From CBDCRK01 sp965220955 (lineage in GTDB: Bacteria; Desulfobacterota; Binatia; Bin18; CBDCRK01), in NCBI GenBank assembly GCA_965220955.1, contig CBDCRK010000008.1:62001-126000 (forward strand): a stretch of DNA of 64,000 bases, read 5' to 3'. Position 1 is the stretch's first letter; each line of letters begins with the position of its first letter. This document shows positions 17,275-27,726 of this stretch, piece after piece. The notes below the pieces were generated by a model, which searched no databases, had not been told where the DNA came from, and saw only the letters and a list, made by a program, of their open reading frames with translations. The position numbers and the translations under genes are program-made.

Positions 17275-17330
17275 GTTTTACCTCCCACAAATAAAGTCCA
17301 GGGGTCTATGACTCCATGACTCTACAGACA

Positions 17331-18284
17331 CTATTCCCCGAGAATTTCCTTAACCACATATATCGGTTTTCCCTGGCTTTCGTGATAAGTGCGTACTAGG
17401 ATCTCCCCCAAGAGCCCAATGGTAATGAACTGTACACCTATTATTACAAGTAGGATGCCAAGGAGCAAAAGGGGACGGTCACCAAGTTCTACGTAGAAAA
17501 AGAGGCGCTGGATGCCAAGATACCCCGTGATAATCGTTCCCGCCAGCATAGCCAGCAGACCCAAAAGACCGAAAAGATGGCCTGGACGGGTAGCATAGCC
17601 AGAGAGAAATTTCACTGTGAGCAGGTCAAGGATCACTCGTAGGGTACGGGTCAGCCCATATTTGGAGCGGCCCCGCTGCCGGGAACGGTGATTAACCGGA
17701 ATTTCAGTAATCACCGCACCCAAGTCTCCAGCAAGCGCAGGAATGAAGCGATGCATCTCCCCATAGAGCATGAGCCCTTTGGCCATCTCTTTACGCAAGG
17801 CTTTGAGGGTACAGCCGTAATCGTGAAGTTTTACCTTGGTGGTAAGTGAGATTACCCTATTGGCAATTTGTGAAGGGAGACGGCGCCGCAGGAGGGGGTC
17901 CTGACGGTTGGCCCGCCAGCCACTCACCAAGTCATATCCTTCCTCCAGCTTGGCAACGAGGCGAGGGATGTCAGCAGGATCGTTCTGCAGGTCCCCATCA
18001 AGGGAAACAATGATCTCACCACTGGCGTAGGCAAAGCCCGCAGCCAGGGCCGCCGTTTGGCCGAAGTTACGGCGAAAACGGATTACCTTGAGCCTAGGAT
18101 CCTGGCGGTGTAAACGAGTTAGTACCTCAAAGCTGCCGTCTGAGCTGCCGTCGTCTACCACAATGATTTCATAGGCTCGTTCTAAAGTCGATAGCGCTTC
18201 ATGTATCTGCTGGTAGAGTAGGGGCAGGCTTTCCTCCTCATTATACACTGGAATAACAACCGAAAGGTTCACCGAAAGGCTCAT
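17331..18284 (-). CDS. membrane GT2 glycosyltransferase (ArnC/GtrB/DPM1-like)
   Basis: This encodes 317 residues: a GT2 domain at residues about 1-225 and two C-terminal membrane helices at about 235-300. Motifs are VIPVYNEEESLP, IIVVDDGSSDGS, FRRNFGQTAALAAGF and the metal-binding IVSLDGDLQNDP. The layout fits polyprenyl-phosphate sugar transferases that load a sugar onto undecaprenyl phosphate at the inner membrane. Its place just upstream of ugd suggests use of UDP-sugars, but the donor is not evident. The start is ATG 18284. Confidence 0.88.
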   Translation of the reverse strand: MSLSVNLSVVIPVYNEEESLPLLYQQIHEALSTLERAYEIIVVDDGSSDGSFEVLTRLHRQDPRLKVIRFRRNFGQTAALAAGFAYASGEIIVSLDGDLQNDPADIPRLVAKLEEGYDLVSGWRANRQDPLLRRRLPSQIANRVISLTTKVKLHDYGCTLKALRKEMAKGLMLYGEMHRFIPALAGDLGAVITEIPVNHRSRQRGRSKYGLTRTLRVILDLLTVKFLSGYATRPGHLFGLLGLLAMLAGTIITGYLGIQRLFFYVELGDRPLLLLGILLVIIGVQFITIGLLGEILVRTYHESQGKPIYVVKEILGE

Positions 18285-18290
18285 AAGGAG

Positions 18291-18366
18291 TTAAGAATTA
18301 AGAGTGGGGAGTGAAGGATTTTTTGTCTCTGTAACTCTTCATTCTTAACTTATAACTCCCCACTCT
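18291..18366. repeat. spacer made of imperfect inverted repeats
   Basis: AAGAGTGGGGAG near 18299-18310 is mirrored by CTCCCCACTCTT near 18356-18366, and GTTAAGAATTAAG is mirrored by ATTCTTAACTT. The order of segments is permuted, so this is not a simple hairpin. It fills the whole spacer between the PfkB kinase and GT2 genes. Confidence 0.55.
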
Positions 18367-19269
18367 TTAAAAGTCAGTGAGGCTAACAAACTGACGATAG
18401 CGATGGTCAATCTCTTCACGCTTAAGGGTACGAAGCCTCCCTAAGCTAAAATCTTCGACAACAAATGAGGCTACAACACTTCCATAAACGATAGCCTTGC
18501 GTATGCTTGCCTGAGAAAGATCACCACAGGAGGCGAGATAGCCCAGGAATCCACCGGCAAATGAATCTCCGGCTCCGGTGGGGTCAAACACTTCCTCGAG
18601 CGGATAAGCCGGTACAGCAAAAATTGACTCGGCAGAGAACTGCAACACTCCATATTCGCCCCGCTTAATGAGTAGAGTGTGTGGTCCCATGGCTAGGATC
18701 TTGCGAGCGGCCCGCACAACATTACGCTCACCGCTGAGCATGCGAGCCTCTTCATCATTGATAACCAAAACCTCAACCCGCTGTAGAAGCTCCTCTAGCT
18801 CTGGCCGTGCCCCTTCAATCCAAAGGTTCATGGTATCACAGGCAATGAGCTGTGGAGCCGTGAGCTGATCAAGAACCTCACTCTGAAGCCCAGGGTTAAT
18901 GTTGGCAAGGAAAACATACGGGGTGTCATGATAACTCTGGGGCAATACTGGCGAGAAGTCGGCAAAGACGTTCAGCTGCGTATCCAGCGTGTCACGGATG
19001 TTCATGTCTTCGTGGTACTTACCTGTCCAGCGAAAGGTCTTCCCTGAGCGGGCCTCAAGACCGGCGAGGTCAACGCCTCTACTGGCTAGAAAAGCCTTCT
19101 CCTTGGCAGGGAAATCTTCTCCCACTACAGCCACCAACCGTACGGGGACAAAATAGCTTGCTGCCACAGCAAAGTATGCCGCCGAGCCGCCCAGAACCTC
19201 CTCAGCCCGAGCATGCGGCGTTTCCACCGTATCAAAAGCAACCGTACCCGCCACCAGAATGCTACTCAT
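18367..19269 (-). CDS. PfkB-family carbohydrate/nucleoside kinase
   Basis: This encodes 300 residues of the ribokinase fold. The N-terminal VAGTVAFDTVETP and GGSAAYFAVAAS match the substrate-binding glycine motif, and the C-terminal anion-hole motif is DPTGAGDSFAGGFLG with the catalytic Asp. It phosphorylates a sugar or nucleoside with ATP. The gene lies downstream of MTA phosphorylase, 162 bases away on the same strand. That pairing suggests handling of the adenine or ribose product of methylthioadenosine cleavage, which is inference. The start is ATG 19269. Confidence 0.85.
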   Translation of the reverse strand: MSSILVAGTVAFDTVETPHARAEEVLGGSAAYFAVAASYFVPVRLVAVVGEDFPAKEKAFLASRGVDLAGLEARSGKTFRWTGKYHEDMNIRDTLDTQLNVFADFSPVLPQSYHDTPYVFLANINPGLQSEVLDQLTAPQLIACDTMNLWIEGARPELEELLQRVEVLVINDEEARMLSGERNVVRAARKILAMGPHTLLIKRGEYGVLQFSAESIFAVPAYPLEEVFDPTGAGDSFAGGFLGYLASCGDLSQASIRKAIVYGSVVASFVVEDFSLGRLRTLKREEIDHRYRQFVSLTDF

Positions 19270-19431
19270 GCTTCCTCCACTTTAGGGTCAAGCAACTCTT
19301 CCCCCTTGGCAGGAAGGGATTATGGGGAGGGAGAAAGATTTGGGGTTTTACTACCATCCTAACTTTCCCCCGGGAAATTTTTTAGCTCCAACGTTTGGAC
19401 TCATTAGAATCTACATGACAGATTACCACTA

Positions 19432-20286
19432 TCACAGATATTTTCCCGCAATAAGGTCTAAGTCCTTTTTGGTCTGCTTTGGAATCAGGCTGCGATCGGT
19501 GATGATCGCAGCCTTAAGGGCGTGAGCACAGGGGCAAGCGCGGGATGGAGAGAGCTTGTTAATAGCTCCCCGGATAATATTCTGTGCGGTAGCTGTGGTG
19601 CGGGAGAGAATAGCCAGCACCTCCTCGATGACTACGTCCCCAGCCTCGGTATTCCAGCAATCATAATCCGTAGCCAAAGCAAGTGTAGCAAAGCAGATCT
19701 CAGCCTCACGAGCCAGCTTCGCTTCCTGGAGGTTAGTCATGCCTATAACATCCGCCCCCCAGTTGCGATAGAGAAATGACTCTGCCCGGGTGGAGAACTG
19801 GGGGCCTTCCATGCAGAGATATGTGCCACCAGCATGGACCTCTGCCCCGACCTCTTTGCCTACACTAACAAGAGTACGGCTCAACTCAGCACAAACAGGA
19901 TCAGCAAAGGAAACATGGGCAACAATCCCCCGGCCAAAAAAGGTGCTGGTACGCCCACGTGTGCGATCGATAAATTGGTCAGGCACAACAATATGGCCTG
20001 GCACAATCTCCTCCTTTAAGCTGCCTACAGCGCTAACCGAGATAATTCGCTCTACTCCCAGCTTTTTCATACCAAAGATATTGGCTCTAAAGTTCAGCTC
20101 GGAGGGAAGAATACGATGCCCGCGACCATGGCGAGGGAGGAAGGCCAGACGCGCACCGGCAAGTTTTCCGACAAAGTAGGCATCAGAGGGATCGCCAAAA
20201 GGGGTCTCGACTTTGATCCATTCCCCATCCTCAAGCCCTTCCATCTGGTAGAGGCCGCTGCCACCAATTACACCGAGCGTTGTCAC
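19432..20286 (-). CDS. mtnP: S-methyl-5'-thioadenosine phosphorylase
   Basis: This encodes 284 residues. The phosphate-binding GVIGGSGLYQM opens the protein, FLPRHGRGHR follows, and the substrate block GGTYLCMEGPQFSTRAES and IGMTNLQEAKLARE are typical of the MTAP branch. It splits methylthioadenosine from polyamine synthesis into adenine and methylthioribose-1-phosphate. The start is GTG at 20286 with GGAGGGAGG upstream. It stands between rlmN and the PfkB kinase. No other methionine-salvage genes are in the window. Confidence 0.93.
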   Translation of the reverse strand: MTTLGVIGGSGLYQMEGLEDGEWIKVETPFGDPSDAYFVGKLAGARLAFLPRHGRGHRILPSELNFRANIFGMKKLGVERIISVSAVGSLKEEIVPGHIVVPDQFIDRTRGRTSTFFGRGIVAHVSFADPVCAELSRTLVSVGKEVGAEVHAGGTYLCMEGPQFSTRAESFLYRNWGADVIGMTNLQEAKLAREAEICFATLALATDYDCWNTEAGDVVIEEVLAILSRTTATAQNIIRGAINKLSPSRACPCAHALKAAIITDRSLIPKQTKKDLDLIAGKYL

Positions 20287-20318
20287 GCGTTCTTACCTCC
20301 CTCCTTTGACTCCTTACC

Positions 20319-21440
20319 CTAGCCCTCTTCTTGAAGAGGGAATTCTCCCTCGCCCCGAAAGGGGGGAGAGAAGGGGTGAGGGTTTTGTGCGGCAAGCTGT
20401 CCGCAGGCAGCCTGAATGTCCTGTCCGCGGCTCTTCCGTATGCTGGCATAGACTCCTCGGTCAAGCAGGATCTGGCGAAATCGATCGATCTGCGGTCGGG
20501 GGGTGGGAGCAAAAGGGGAACCCGGAAAGGGGTTAAAAGGAATCAGGTTCACTTTTGCGCGGATGCCATGCAGAAGGCGGACCAGTCTTCTTGCATCCTC
20601 CTCACTATCGTTCACCTCCCTGAGCATCACATACTCAAAAACAATCCATTGACGCGGGGCCAGAGGTAGGGAGCGGCAAGCACTAAGCAGTGCTTCTAGT
20701 GGATATCTCTTATTAATCGGCATAAGCTGGGTGCGCAACGTATCGGTTGTGGCTGTGAGCGAGACCGCTAGGTTGACCCGCGTTTCCTCTAACAGCTGGC
20801 GCATTTGCGGAATAAGTCCCACTGTAGAAACCGCAATCCGGCGGGGTGGGAATCCTACTCCCCACTCGGCAGTGAGGATGGTAAGCGCCTTGGCCACGCT
20901 AGCATAATTCGCCAGAGGCTCACCCATGCCCATAAGGACAACGTTGGTTATTCGCCTCGGCGGGGTGCCGCCCAGCGGGGCACCACTCGGCAGGGCAGTG
21001 TCATTTTTCCCCGGGATATGCTTAACTTCCCACACCTGACCTACAATCTCCCCCGGAGTCAAGTCGCGCATTGGCCGCACCCCGGCAGTAGCGCAAAAGC
21101 CACAGCCCATAGCACACCCCACCTGGGAAGAAATACACAGAGTAAGTCGGTCCTCATCGGGAATAAGAACGCTCTCAATCTGCCGTTTGTCCTTAAGAGT
21201 AAAGAGGTACTTACAGGTGCCGTCAGCGGAGGGCATAACCTGGGTATACTGCAGACGCTCTACCGCAAACGCTTGCTCCAGAAGCGTACGCAGGCCAAGC
21301 GGGATATTGGTCATGTGAGCAAAATCTGTTGCTCCCTGCTGATAAACCCACTTTAGCACCTGCCCAGCCCGGTAGGGCGGCTCCCCTCTGTTTAAGAGCC
21401 AGTGCTCAAGCTCGGCTCTGGTCAGGTCTTTAATGTCCAC
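20319..21440 (-). CDS. rlmN: 23S rRNA/tRNA adenine-C2 methyltransferase RlmN
   Basis: This encodes 373 residues. The radical-SAM motif is CAMGCGFCATA near residue 110, and VVLMGMGEPLANY follows. The conserved C-terminal active-site cysteine region is AACGQL. RlmN methylates A2503 of 23S rRNA and some tRNAs using two molecules of S-adenosylmethionine. The start is GTG at 21440. The last 21 residues (after AAQ) are not family-like: they are translated from the spacer repeat at 20325-20385 and make the protein slightly long. The stop lies 32 bases before mtnP. Confidence 0.93.
   Translation of the reverse strand: MDIKDLTRAELEHWLLNRGEPPYRAGQVLKWVYQQGATDFAHMTNIPLGLRTLLEQAFAVERLQYTQVMPSADGTCKYLFTLKDKRQIESVLIPDEDRLTLCISSQVGCAMGCGFCATAGVRPMRDLTPGEIVGQVWEVKHIPGKNDTALPSGAPLGGTPPRRITNVVLMGMGEPLANYASVAKALTILTAEWGVGFPPRRIAVSTVGLIPQMRQLLEETRVNLAVSLTATTDTLRTQLMPINKRYPLEALLSACRSLPLAPRQWIVFEYVMLREVNDSEEDARRLVRLLHGIRAKVNLIPFNPFPGSPFAPTPRPQIDRFRQILLDRGVYASIRKSRGQDIQAACGQLAAQNPHPFSPPFRGEGEFPLQEEG
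20325..20385. repeat. dispersed-type spacer repeat read into the rlmN C-terminus
   Basis: The stretch holds the hairpin CCCTCTTCTTGAAGAGGG (20322-20339) and then CCTCGCCCCGAAAGGGG with GGGGTGAGGG. This layout is typical of spacer repeats seen in many bacterial genomes. It encodes the odd tail of RlmN. Confidence 0.5.
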
Positions 21441-21520
21441 AGTGCTATTCTCTGGACTGTACCCAGGACAGGTCCTTCGTAGAGAAGTGATAGGTCGATT
21501 CTCTGCAGGACACGCGTCAT

Positions 21521-21943
21521 TTAATGGGAGTGGATTTCCATCTCGCTAAAAAAATAAGCAATCTCCCAATGGGCGGTATCCAGTCCGTCAGAACCATGGA
21601 CAGCGTTCTTTTCCACATCAGTACCAAAATCGCCACGAATAGTTCCCTTGGGAGCTGTTGTTGAATCTGTTGGTCCCATAATTTCCCGATATTTGCTGAT
21701 GGCGTTTTCTCCCTCCAGTACCGAAACAAATATCGGGCCAGAAGACATAAAATCTGTTAGACTAGTAAAAAAAGGCCTCTTACGGTGGACAGCATAAAAT
21801 CCTTGTGCCTCTTCCTTGGTCAGAAAGAGGAGCTTTGCTGCAACAATCTTCAGACCCGCTGCTTCCACACTCTGCAAGATCTCACCCATTACGTTTCTTT
21901 GTACTACCTCTGGTTTAATAATCAACAAGGTACGTTCAATCAT
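21521..21943 (-). CDS. ndk: nucleoside diphosphate kinase
   Basis: This encodes 140 residues, the standard length. The N-terminal TLLIIKPEVVQRN and the active-site histidine in NAVHGSDG are present. It balances nucleoside triphosphate pools by moving the terminal phosphate through the histidine. The start is ATG 21943. In many bacteria ndk lies next to sucCD and rlmN, as here, with the TPR gene between ndk and sucD. Confidence 0.96.
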   Translation of the reverse strand: MIERTLLIIKPEVVQRNVMGEILQSVEAAGLKIVAAKLLFLTKEEAQGFYAVHRKRPFFTSLTDFMSSGPIFVSVLEGENAISKYREIMGPTDSTTAPKGTIRGDFGTDVEKNAVHGSDGLDTAHWEIAYFFSEMEIHSH

Positions 21944-22016
21944 TCCAACTCCTCTATCTCGTCTATTTCGTCTGCCTCGTCTTTTTTATCAGATCAAGAA
22001 GATCAAATAGACCAGA

Positions 22017-23120
22017 CTAGGGCAAGTTAAGGGGAGGCGGGGGGGGGGTAAAATGCAATCCGCATGCTCGGTAGTGCTTGCGAATTTCCTGCCATTTTGG
22101 TTGAGAATCAAGCAGGGCAAGAAGGGCCAGACTGTGGCAGGATTCCACTGCAAAACCGAAGGCCTGCGCCTGCTTGTAGCCTTGCTCAAAGGCAGAACGA
22201 GCTTGTCTTTTCTTCCCCTCCAGCAAAAGCAACTCCCCTAGCCCTAAACGGCAGTAGATCATACCTCTAGAATCTCGCACCTCACGGAAAAACCCCTGCG
22301 CCCGGTTGAAAGCCTCCCGACTTTTCTTAGGGTCTCCCTGCATCTTATACATGGTGCCCATTGCCCAGAGCGTGTAGGCAAAGCTGGCTTTGTCCCCAAT
22401 CTTAGCATACTCATGCTCCGCCTTACCAAAGAGCCGCGAAGCTACCTTATACTCTCCGTGCATACGGGCTGCATTGCCCAACCCACAGTAGGAATACGCA
22501 AGGCCGTAGAGGTCCCTAAGGCGGTGAAAAATGACATTAGCCTTCTGGTAATAGCTTTGGGTGTCGGTAAAGCGACCCATTAAGCGTGACACTCCCCCCA
22601 TGCCGCACAGCGCATAGCCCCGGCCCTCCTTATCACCCTCTCTAGTAAAAACCGCCAGTGCCCGCTGAAAGTGGGAGAACGCCTTCCTCAAGCTTCCGCA
22701 AAACCGATAGGTCCCCCCAAGAGCCCAAAGAGCAAAAGCTTCTCCCTGTATAGATTGGAGACGGTGATAGACCTGCCTGGCTTGAGAAAGGTAGGGAATC
22801 GCTCTTGCCGGGCAGCCAACCGCGCGTACGCTCAAGCCTATTCCGGCAAGACCCTCGGCGTATCCTTCCTGGTCTTCTAGTTCCTGAGAGAAGCGGACAG
22901 CCAGGGCATAGTGCTTTTCTGCCCGGACAAACTGGCCAACCATTCTGAGGCAATCCCCAACGCCGAGACTTGCGTCCCGTTGCCCCAAGGGGTCACGGGC
23001 AGCCCGATACAGGACATGAGCTTTTTGGTAGAGGGTGAGTGCTTCGGCAAAATAGCTCTTTTGTCTGGCCTTTTCCGCCCTAAGAAAAACCTTCTCTGGG
23101 ACTATGGCTCCTGTCTGCAT
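22017..23120 (-). CDS. tetratricopeptide repeat protein
   Basis: This encodes 367 residues made almost entirely of about eight TPR-like helical hairpins (for example GDCLRMVGQFVRAEKHYALA and GTMYKMQGDPKKSREAFNRA). It has no signal peptide, membrane helix or enzymatic domain. The C-terminus ends in a short proline run (TPPPPPLNLP) that looks spacer-derived. TPR scaffolds hold protein partners; none can be named. It sits between sucD and ndk on the same strand, with low-complexity spacers of repeated TCTATYTCGTC type on the ndk side. The start is ATG 23120. Confidence 0.8.
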   Translation of the reverse strand: MQTGAIVPEKVFLRAEKARQKSYFAEALTLYQKAHVLYRAARDPLGQRDASLGVGDCLRMVGQFVRAEKHYALAVRFSQELEDQEGYAEGLAGIGLSVRAVGCPARAIPYLSQARQVYHRLQSIQGEAFALWALGGTYRFCGSLRKAFSHFQRALAVFTREGDKEGRGYALCGMGGVSRLMGRFTDTQSYYQKANVIFHRLRDLYGLAYSYCGLGNAARMHGEYKVASRLFGKAEHEYAKIGDKASFAYTLWAMGTMYKMQGDPKKSREAFNRAQGFFREVRDSRGMIYCRLGLGELLLLEGKKRQARSAFEQGYKQAQAFGFAVESCHSLALLALLDSQPKWQEIRKHYRACGLHFTPPPPPLNLP

Positions 23121-23195
23121 AAGAAGCGCTCAGAAAAGACAGAGACAGAGAGATCAAAGAGATTCTCTCCCCCTCCCTTTTCTATTTCTATCTCT

Positions 23196-24071
23196 TTACG
23201 CCTTTCCCAAGGCCTGGGCCATGGTTAGGCCCAACTCTGCAGGGCTAGGAACAATATGAATGCCCGCCGCCTTAAACGCGGAAATTTTTTCTGCCGCAGT
23301 ACCCCTACCGCCAGTAATGATTGCCCCGGCATGACCCATGCGCTTGCCTTTTGGCGCGGTCTGCCCAGCCACAAACGCGGCCACCGGCTTAGTCATATGC
23401 TGCTGGATAAACGTTGCAGTTTCTTCCTCGGCCGTACCACCGATCTCACCAATGAGGATGACCCCTTCAGTCTGTGGGTCTTGCTCGAACAGTTCCAGAA
23501 GCTCGATAAACCCAGTGCCAATAATCGGATCACCACCAATACCCACACAGGTAGACTGACCTATGCCAAGCTGCGTGAGCTGGTAAACCGCCTCATAGGT
23601 GAGGGTCCCGCTCCGGGAGACAACACCAATAGTTCCTGGCTTGTGAATATATCCGGGCATGATACCAATCTTACACTCACCAGGCGTAATTGCCCCGGGA
23701 CAGTTTGGACCAATGAGACGGGCCTTTTTCCCGGTGAAAAACCGCTTCGCCCGCACCATATCCAAAACCGGAATGCCCTCGGTAATACAGATAATCAGCT
23801 CTACACCGGCGTCTGCTGCTTCCATGATGGCGTCGGCAGCAAAGGCTGGCGGGACATAAATAACCGAGGCATTAGCCCCTGTCCTGTCCACCGCCTGCTC
23901 TACAGTATCAAAGATGGGGATACCCTCAAAGTCGGTTCCTCCCCGACCCGGGGTGACTCCGGCGACCATCTGTGTACCATATTCCCGGCAAGCCCGGGTG
24001 TGGAGCTGACCGGTTGATCCCGTGATGCCCTGGGTAATCACCTTGGTGTCTTTATTGACAAGAATGCTCAC
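23196..24071 (-). CDS. sucD: succinyl-CoA synthetase alpha subunit
   Basis: This encodes 291 residues. The CoA-binding N-terminal TKVITQGITGSTGQLHT and the phosphohistidine loop KRMGHAGAIITGG near residue 246 are clear. With SucC it interconverts succinyl-CoA and succinate with nucleotide triphosphate synthesis in the TCA cycle. The start is GTG at 24071 with GAGG upstream. It follows sucC by 68 bases, a spacer holding imperfect ATTGATTCA-like repeats. Confidence 0.96.
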   Translation of the reverse strand: MSILVNKDTKVITQGITGSTGQLHTRACREYGTQMVAGVTPGRGGTDFEGIPIFDTVEQAVDRTGANASVIYVPPAFAADAIMEAADAGVELIICITEGIPVLDMVRAKRFFTGKKARLIGPNCPGAITPGECKIGIMPGYIHKPGTIGVVSRSGTLTYEAVYQLTQLGIGQSTCVGIGGDPIIGTGFIELLELFEQDPQTEGVILIGEIGGTAEEETATFIQQHMTKPVAAFVAGQTAPKGKRMGHAGAIITGGRGTAAEKISAFKAAGIHIVPSPAELGLTMAQALGKA

Positions 24072-24139
24072 AACAACCTCGCAGATTGATTCATTTTTTA
24101 TTGATGCAATGACTCAATGGCTTTATAATTCAATCTCAT

Positions 24140-25297
24140 CTATCTGGTTGCCTCAACGGCCTTCTTGGCGGCATCGGCCATGTCGTTAGCCGCAATAATA
24201 TTCAAGCCCGACTCGGCCAGAATCTTTTTCCCCAACTCTACATTTGTTCCCTCAAGACGCACAACCAGGGGGACACCTAGACGCAACTGCTTAGCGGCCT
24301 CCACTACCCCGGTGGCAATAACATCACAGCGCATGATCCCGCCGAAGATGTTGACAAGCACGGCTTTGACCTTGTCATCAGAGATAAGAATCTTAAACGC
24401 CTCGGTCACTTTTTCAGTGGTAGCACCCCCACCCACATCAAGGAAGTTGGCTGGCTCACCCCCATAATGCTTAATAATGTCCATGGTAGCCATAGCCAGC
24501 CCGGCACCATTCACCATGCAGCCAATGTTGCCATCCAGGGCAATATAACTGAGATCGAACTTCGAGGCCGCGATCTCTTTAGGATTTTCTTCGTCTAAGT
24601 CCCGCAGCTCTCGTACCTCGGGATGACGAAACAGGGAGTTATCGTCGAAGCCCATTTTCGCGTCTAGAGCCAGGAGGTTCCCGGTCTTGGTCAGAACCAG
24701 AGGATTGATCTCGACCAGGGAGGCATCGCTTTCGACAAACGCCCGGTAGAGGCCGCGCATAAACGCCACTGCTTTGCTAACCGATTCCTTAGGTAACCCC
24801 AAGCCGTAGGCTAGGCTGCGCCCCTGAAAGTCCTGGAACCCAGCTGCCGGGTCAATGGTGACACGCAGGATCTTTTCCGGTGAACGGGCCGCTACCTCTT
24901 CAATTTCCACTCCCCCCTCAGAACTGGCCATCATAGTGGTACAAAACGTTACCCGATCGATTACCAACCCTAGATAATACTCTTGAGCAATATCACACCC
25001 CTGCTCTACTAGAACCTTCTTCACCTCTTTGCCTTCGGGTCCGGTCTGGTGGGTAACAAGATTCTTCCCCAAGATAGTCTGAGCCGCTTGTTTGGCCTCT
25101 TCAGCACTCTTAGCCAGCTTGACCCCGCCAGCTTTGCCTCTGCCACCGGCGTGAATCTGGGCTTTGACCACGCACGCTCCCTCGAGCTCTTTAGCAATGG
25201 CTTCTGCTTCTTCCGGGGTAGTGGCAACCCTGCCTAAAGGGACAGTGACAGCGTGTTTACGTAGGACTTCCTTAGCCTGATATTCATGGATATTCAT
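24140..25297 (-). CDS. sucC: succinyl-CoA synthetase beta subunit
   Basis: This encodes 385 residues of the ATP-grasp beta subunit. The N-terminus is MNIHEYQAKEVLRKH, the glycine loop KAQIHAGGRGKAGGVK is near residue 45, and the C-terminal domain carries VNIFGGIMRCDVIA and VRLEGTN. It holds the nucleotide and forms the complex with SucD. The start is ATG 25297. It lies downstream of fumC and upstream of sucD, all on one strand, within the TCA-cycle block. Confidence 0.96.
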   Translation of the reverse strand: MNIHEYQAKEVLRKHAVTVPLGRVATTPEEAEAIAKELEGACVVKAQIHAGGRGKAGGVKLAKSAEEAKQAAQTILGKNLVTHQTGPEGKEVKKVLVEQGCDIAQEYYLGLVIDRVTFCTTMMASSEGGVEIEEVAARSPEKILRVTIDPAAGFQDFQGRSLAYGLGLPKESVSKAVAFMRGLYRAFVESDASLVEINPLVLTKTGNLLALDAKMGFDDNSLFRHPEVRELRDLDEENPKEIAASKFDLSYIALDGNIGCMVNGAGLAMATMDIIKHYGGEPANFLDVGGGATTEKVTEAFKILISDDKVKAVLVNIFGGIMRCDVIATGVVEAAKQLRLGVPLVVRLEGTNVELGKKILAESGLNIIAANDMADAAKKAVEATR

Positions 25298-25338
25298 ATC
25301 TTTCCTCTTCTTGGACTATGAGACCAACCATCAAGCCC

Positions 25339-25366
25339 GTAGGGACGGTTCGCGAACCGCTTCTAC
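25339..25366. repeat. palindromic spacer repeat (GTAGGGACGG type)
   Basis: A 28-base imperfect palindrome with the perfect 14-base core CGGTTCGCGAACCG at 25346-25359, in the fumC-sucC spacer. Its outer ends GTAGGGA and CTTCTAC resemble those of the palindrome at 62848-62872. Confidence 0.6.
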
Positions 25367-25439
25367 AAATCCAGGGCAAGACAAAAAACTCAAGCAGAGA
25401 AACTAAAGACATAGCTGTGCTAATGTCATGAGATCTAAT

Positions 25440-26852
<1,413 letters not shown>

Positions 26853-26985
26853 AGTGTTTCTTCCCGCCGGCTCACTCTATGGCCCTCACCGTCATTATGG
26901 TGAACGACTGCTATGACCGGCACTTCAATAAGGGCCCTAAGCTGGCCTATAAGCTGAGAAGTGATTGAAAGCCGATGGCCTCCCT

Positions 26986-27336
26986 TTAGGGAATAGCTAG
27001 GAGGATAACTAAGGCCACTACTGTAGCAATAGTGGCCGCTCCATAGCAGAGGATGGCAATAGGAGTCTGATACTCTCTCAGACCCGTATCATAAAGGGTA
27101 TGACGGACGCGATGAAAACAGTGAAAAAAAGGCAAAGAAAGAAGCGCCAGCAGGTAAAGCTTGACAAGCGGATTAGCAACCAACGTTTGCATCCGTTCAC
27201 CAAATGCGTCTGCCGAAACCCAGCCAAGGGGAACCGCTATCCCAGTCAGCACAACGTGAACGGGCACGAGCAGGGCTGCGACCATCCCACCAGCCCCAAA
27301 GAGAAACCACCAAAAAGCCTCGTTGGATCTGGCCAT
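26986..27336 (-). CDS. frdD: fumarate reductase membrane anchor subunit D
   Basis: This encodes 116 residues with three membrane helices (about 9-38, 58-75 and 90-114). The sequence SNEAFWWFLFGAGGM and HCFHRVRHTLYDTGL match the FrdD branch rather than SdhD. With FrdC it anchors the flavoprotein and iron-sulfur subunits and forms the quinone site at the inner membrane. It starts three bases after the frdC stop. The type lacks haem b in E. coli; no ligand pair is proposed here. Confidence 0.88.
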   Translation of the reverse strand: MARSNEAFWWFLFGAGGMVAALLVPVHVVLTGIAVPLGWVSADAFGERMQTLVANPLVKLYLLALLSLPFFHCFHRVRHTLYDTGLREYQTPIAILCYGAATIATVVALVILLAIP

Positions 27337-27339
27337 TAT

Positions 27340-27726
27340 TCAGCTCCCCAGGACAACCCACATAATAACAATGGAGACAACCAACCAGGCAACATAGTGG
27401 GACCCGGCAATAACAATCGGCGGGACGCGCTCTTCTCCTCTACGCACGACCACGATCTTCGGGGTGAGGTTGAAAAACGTGATGCTGTGGTAGAGTGCGG
27501 CAACAAGCACCAGCAGGTGAAAAATGATCCACCCCGGTGAGGCAAGCCCAGAAAGAAATGCCGCATAGGCCTCAGCCCCCTGGCTAAGCCGGGCAAGCTG
27601 GACAAGGTAAAGGATCAGAAAGGCGGCAATGAACACGCTGGTCAGCTCCCGCAGCATGAAAAGCAAATAGTTACGCTTACTGAGCCACCAGGTAGAGGAC
27701 ATTGGGCGGCGGTAGGGTTGGCTCAT
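27340..27726 (-). CDS. frdC: fumarate reductase membrane anchor subunit C
   Basis: This encodes 128 residues with three membrane helices (about 27-47, 62-82 and 106-126). The N-terminal RRPMSSTWWLSKRNYLLFMLRE is the FrdC hallmark. It pairs with FrdD as the membrane anchor of quinol:fumarate reductase. Its ATG overlaps the frdB stop (ATGA), so production is coupled to the iron-sulfur subunit. Confidence 0.9.
   Translation of the reverse strand: MSQPYRRPMSSTWWLSKRNYLLFMLRELTSVFIAAFLILYLVQLARLSQGAEAYAAFLSGLASPGWIIFHLLVLVAALYHSITFFNLTPKIVVVRRGEERVPPIVIAGSHYVAWLVVSIVIMWVVLGS

Noticed and set aside
23256..24017. Plus-strand frame of 253 codons
   Set aside because: Antisense shadow of sucD.
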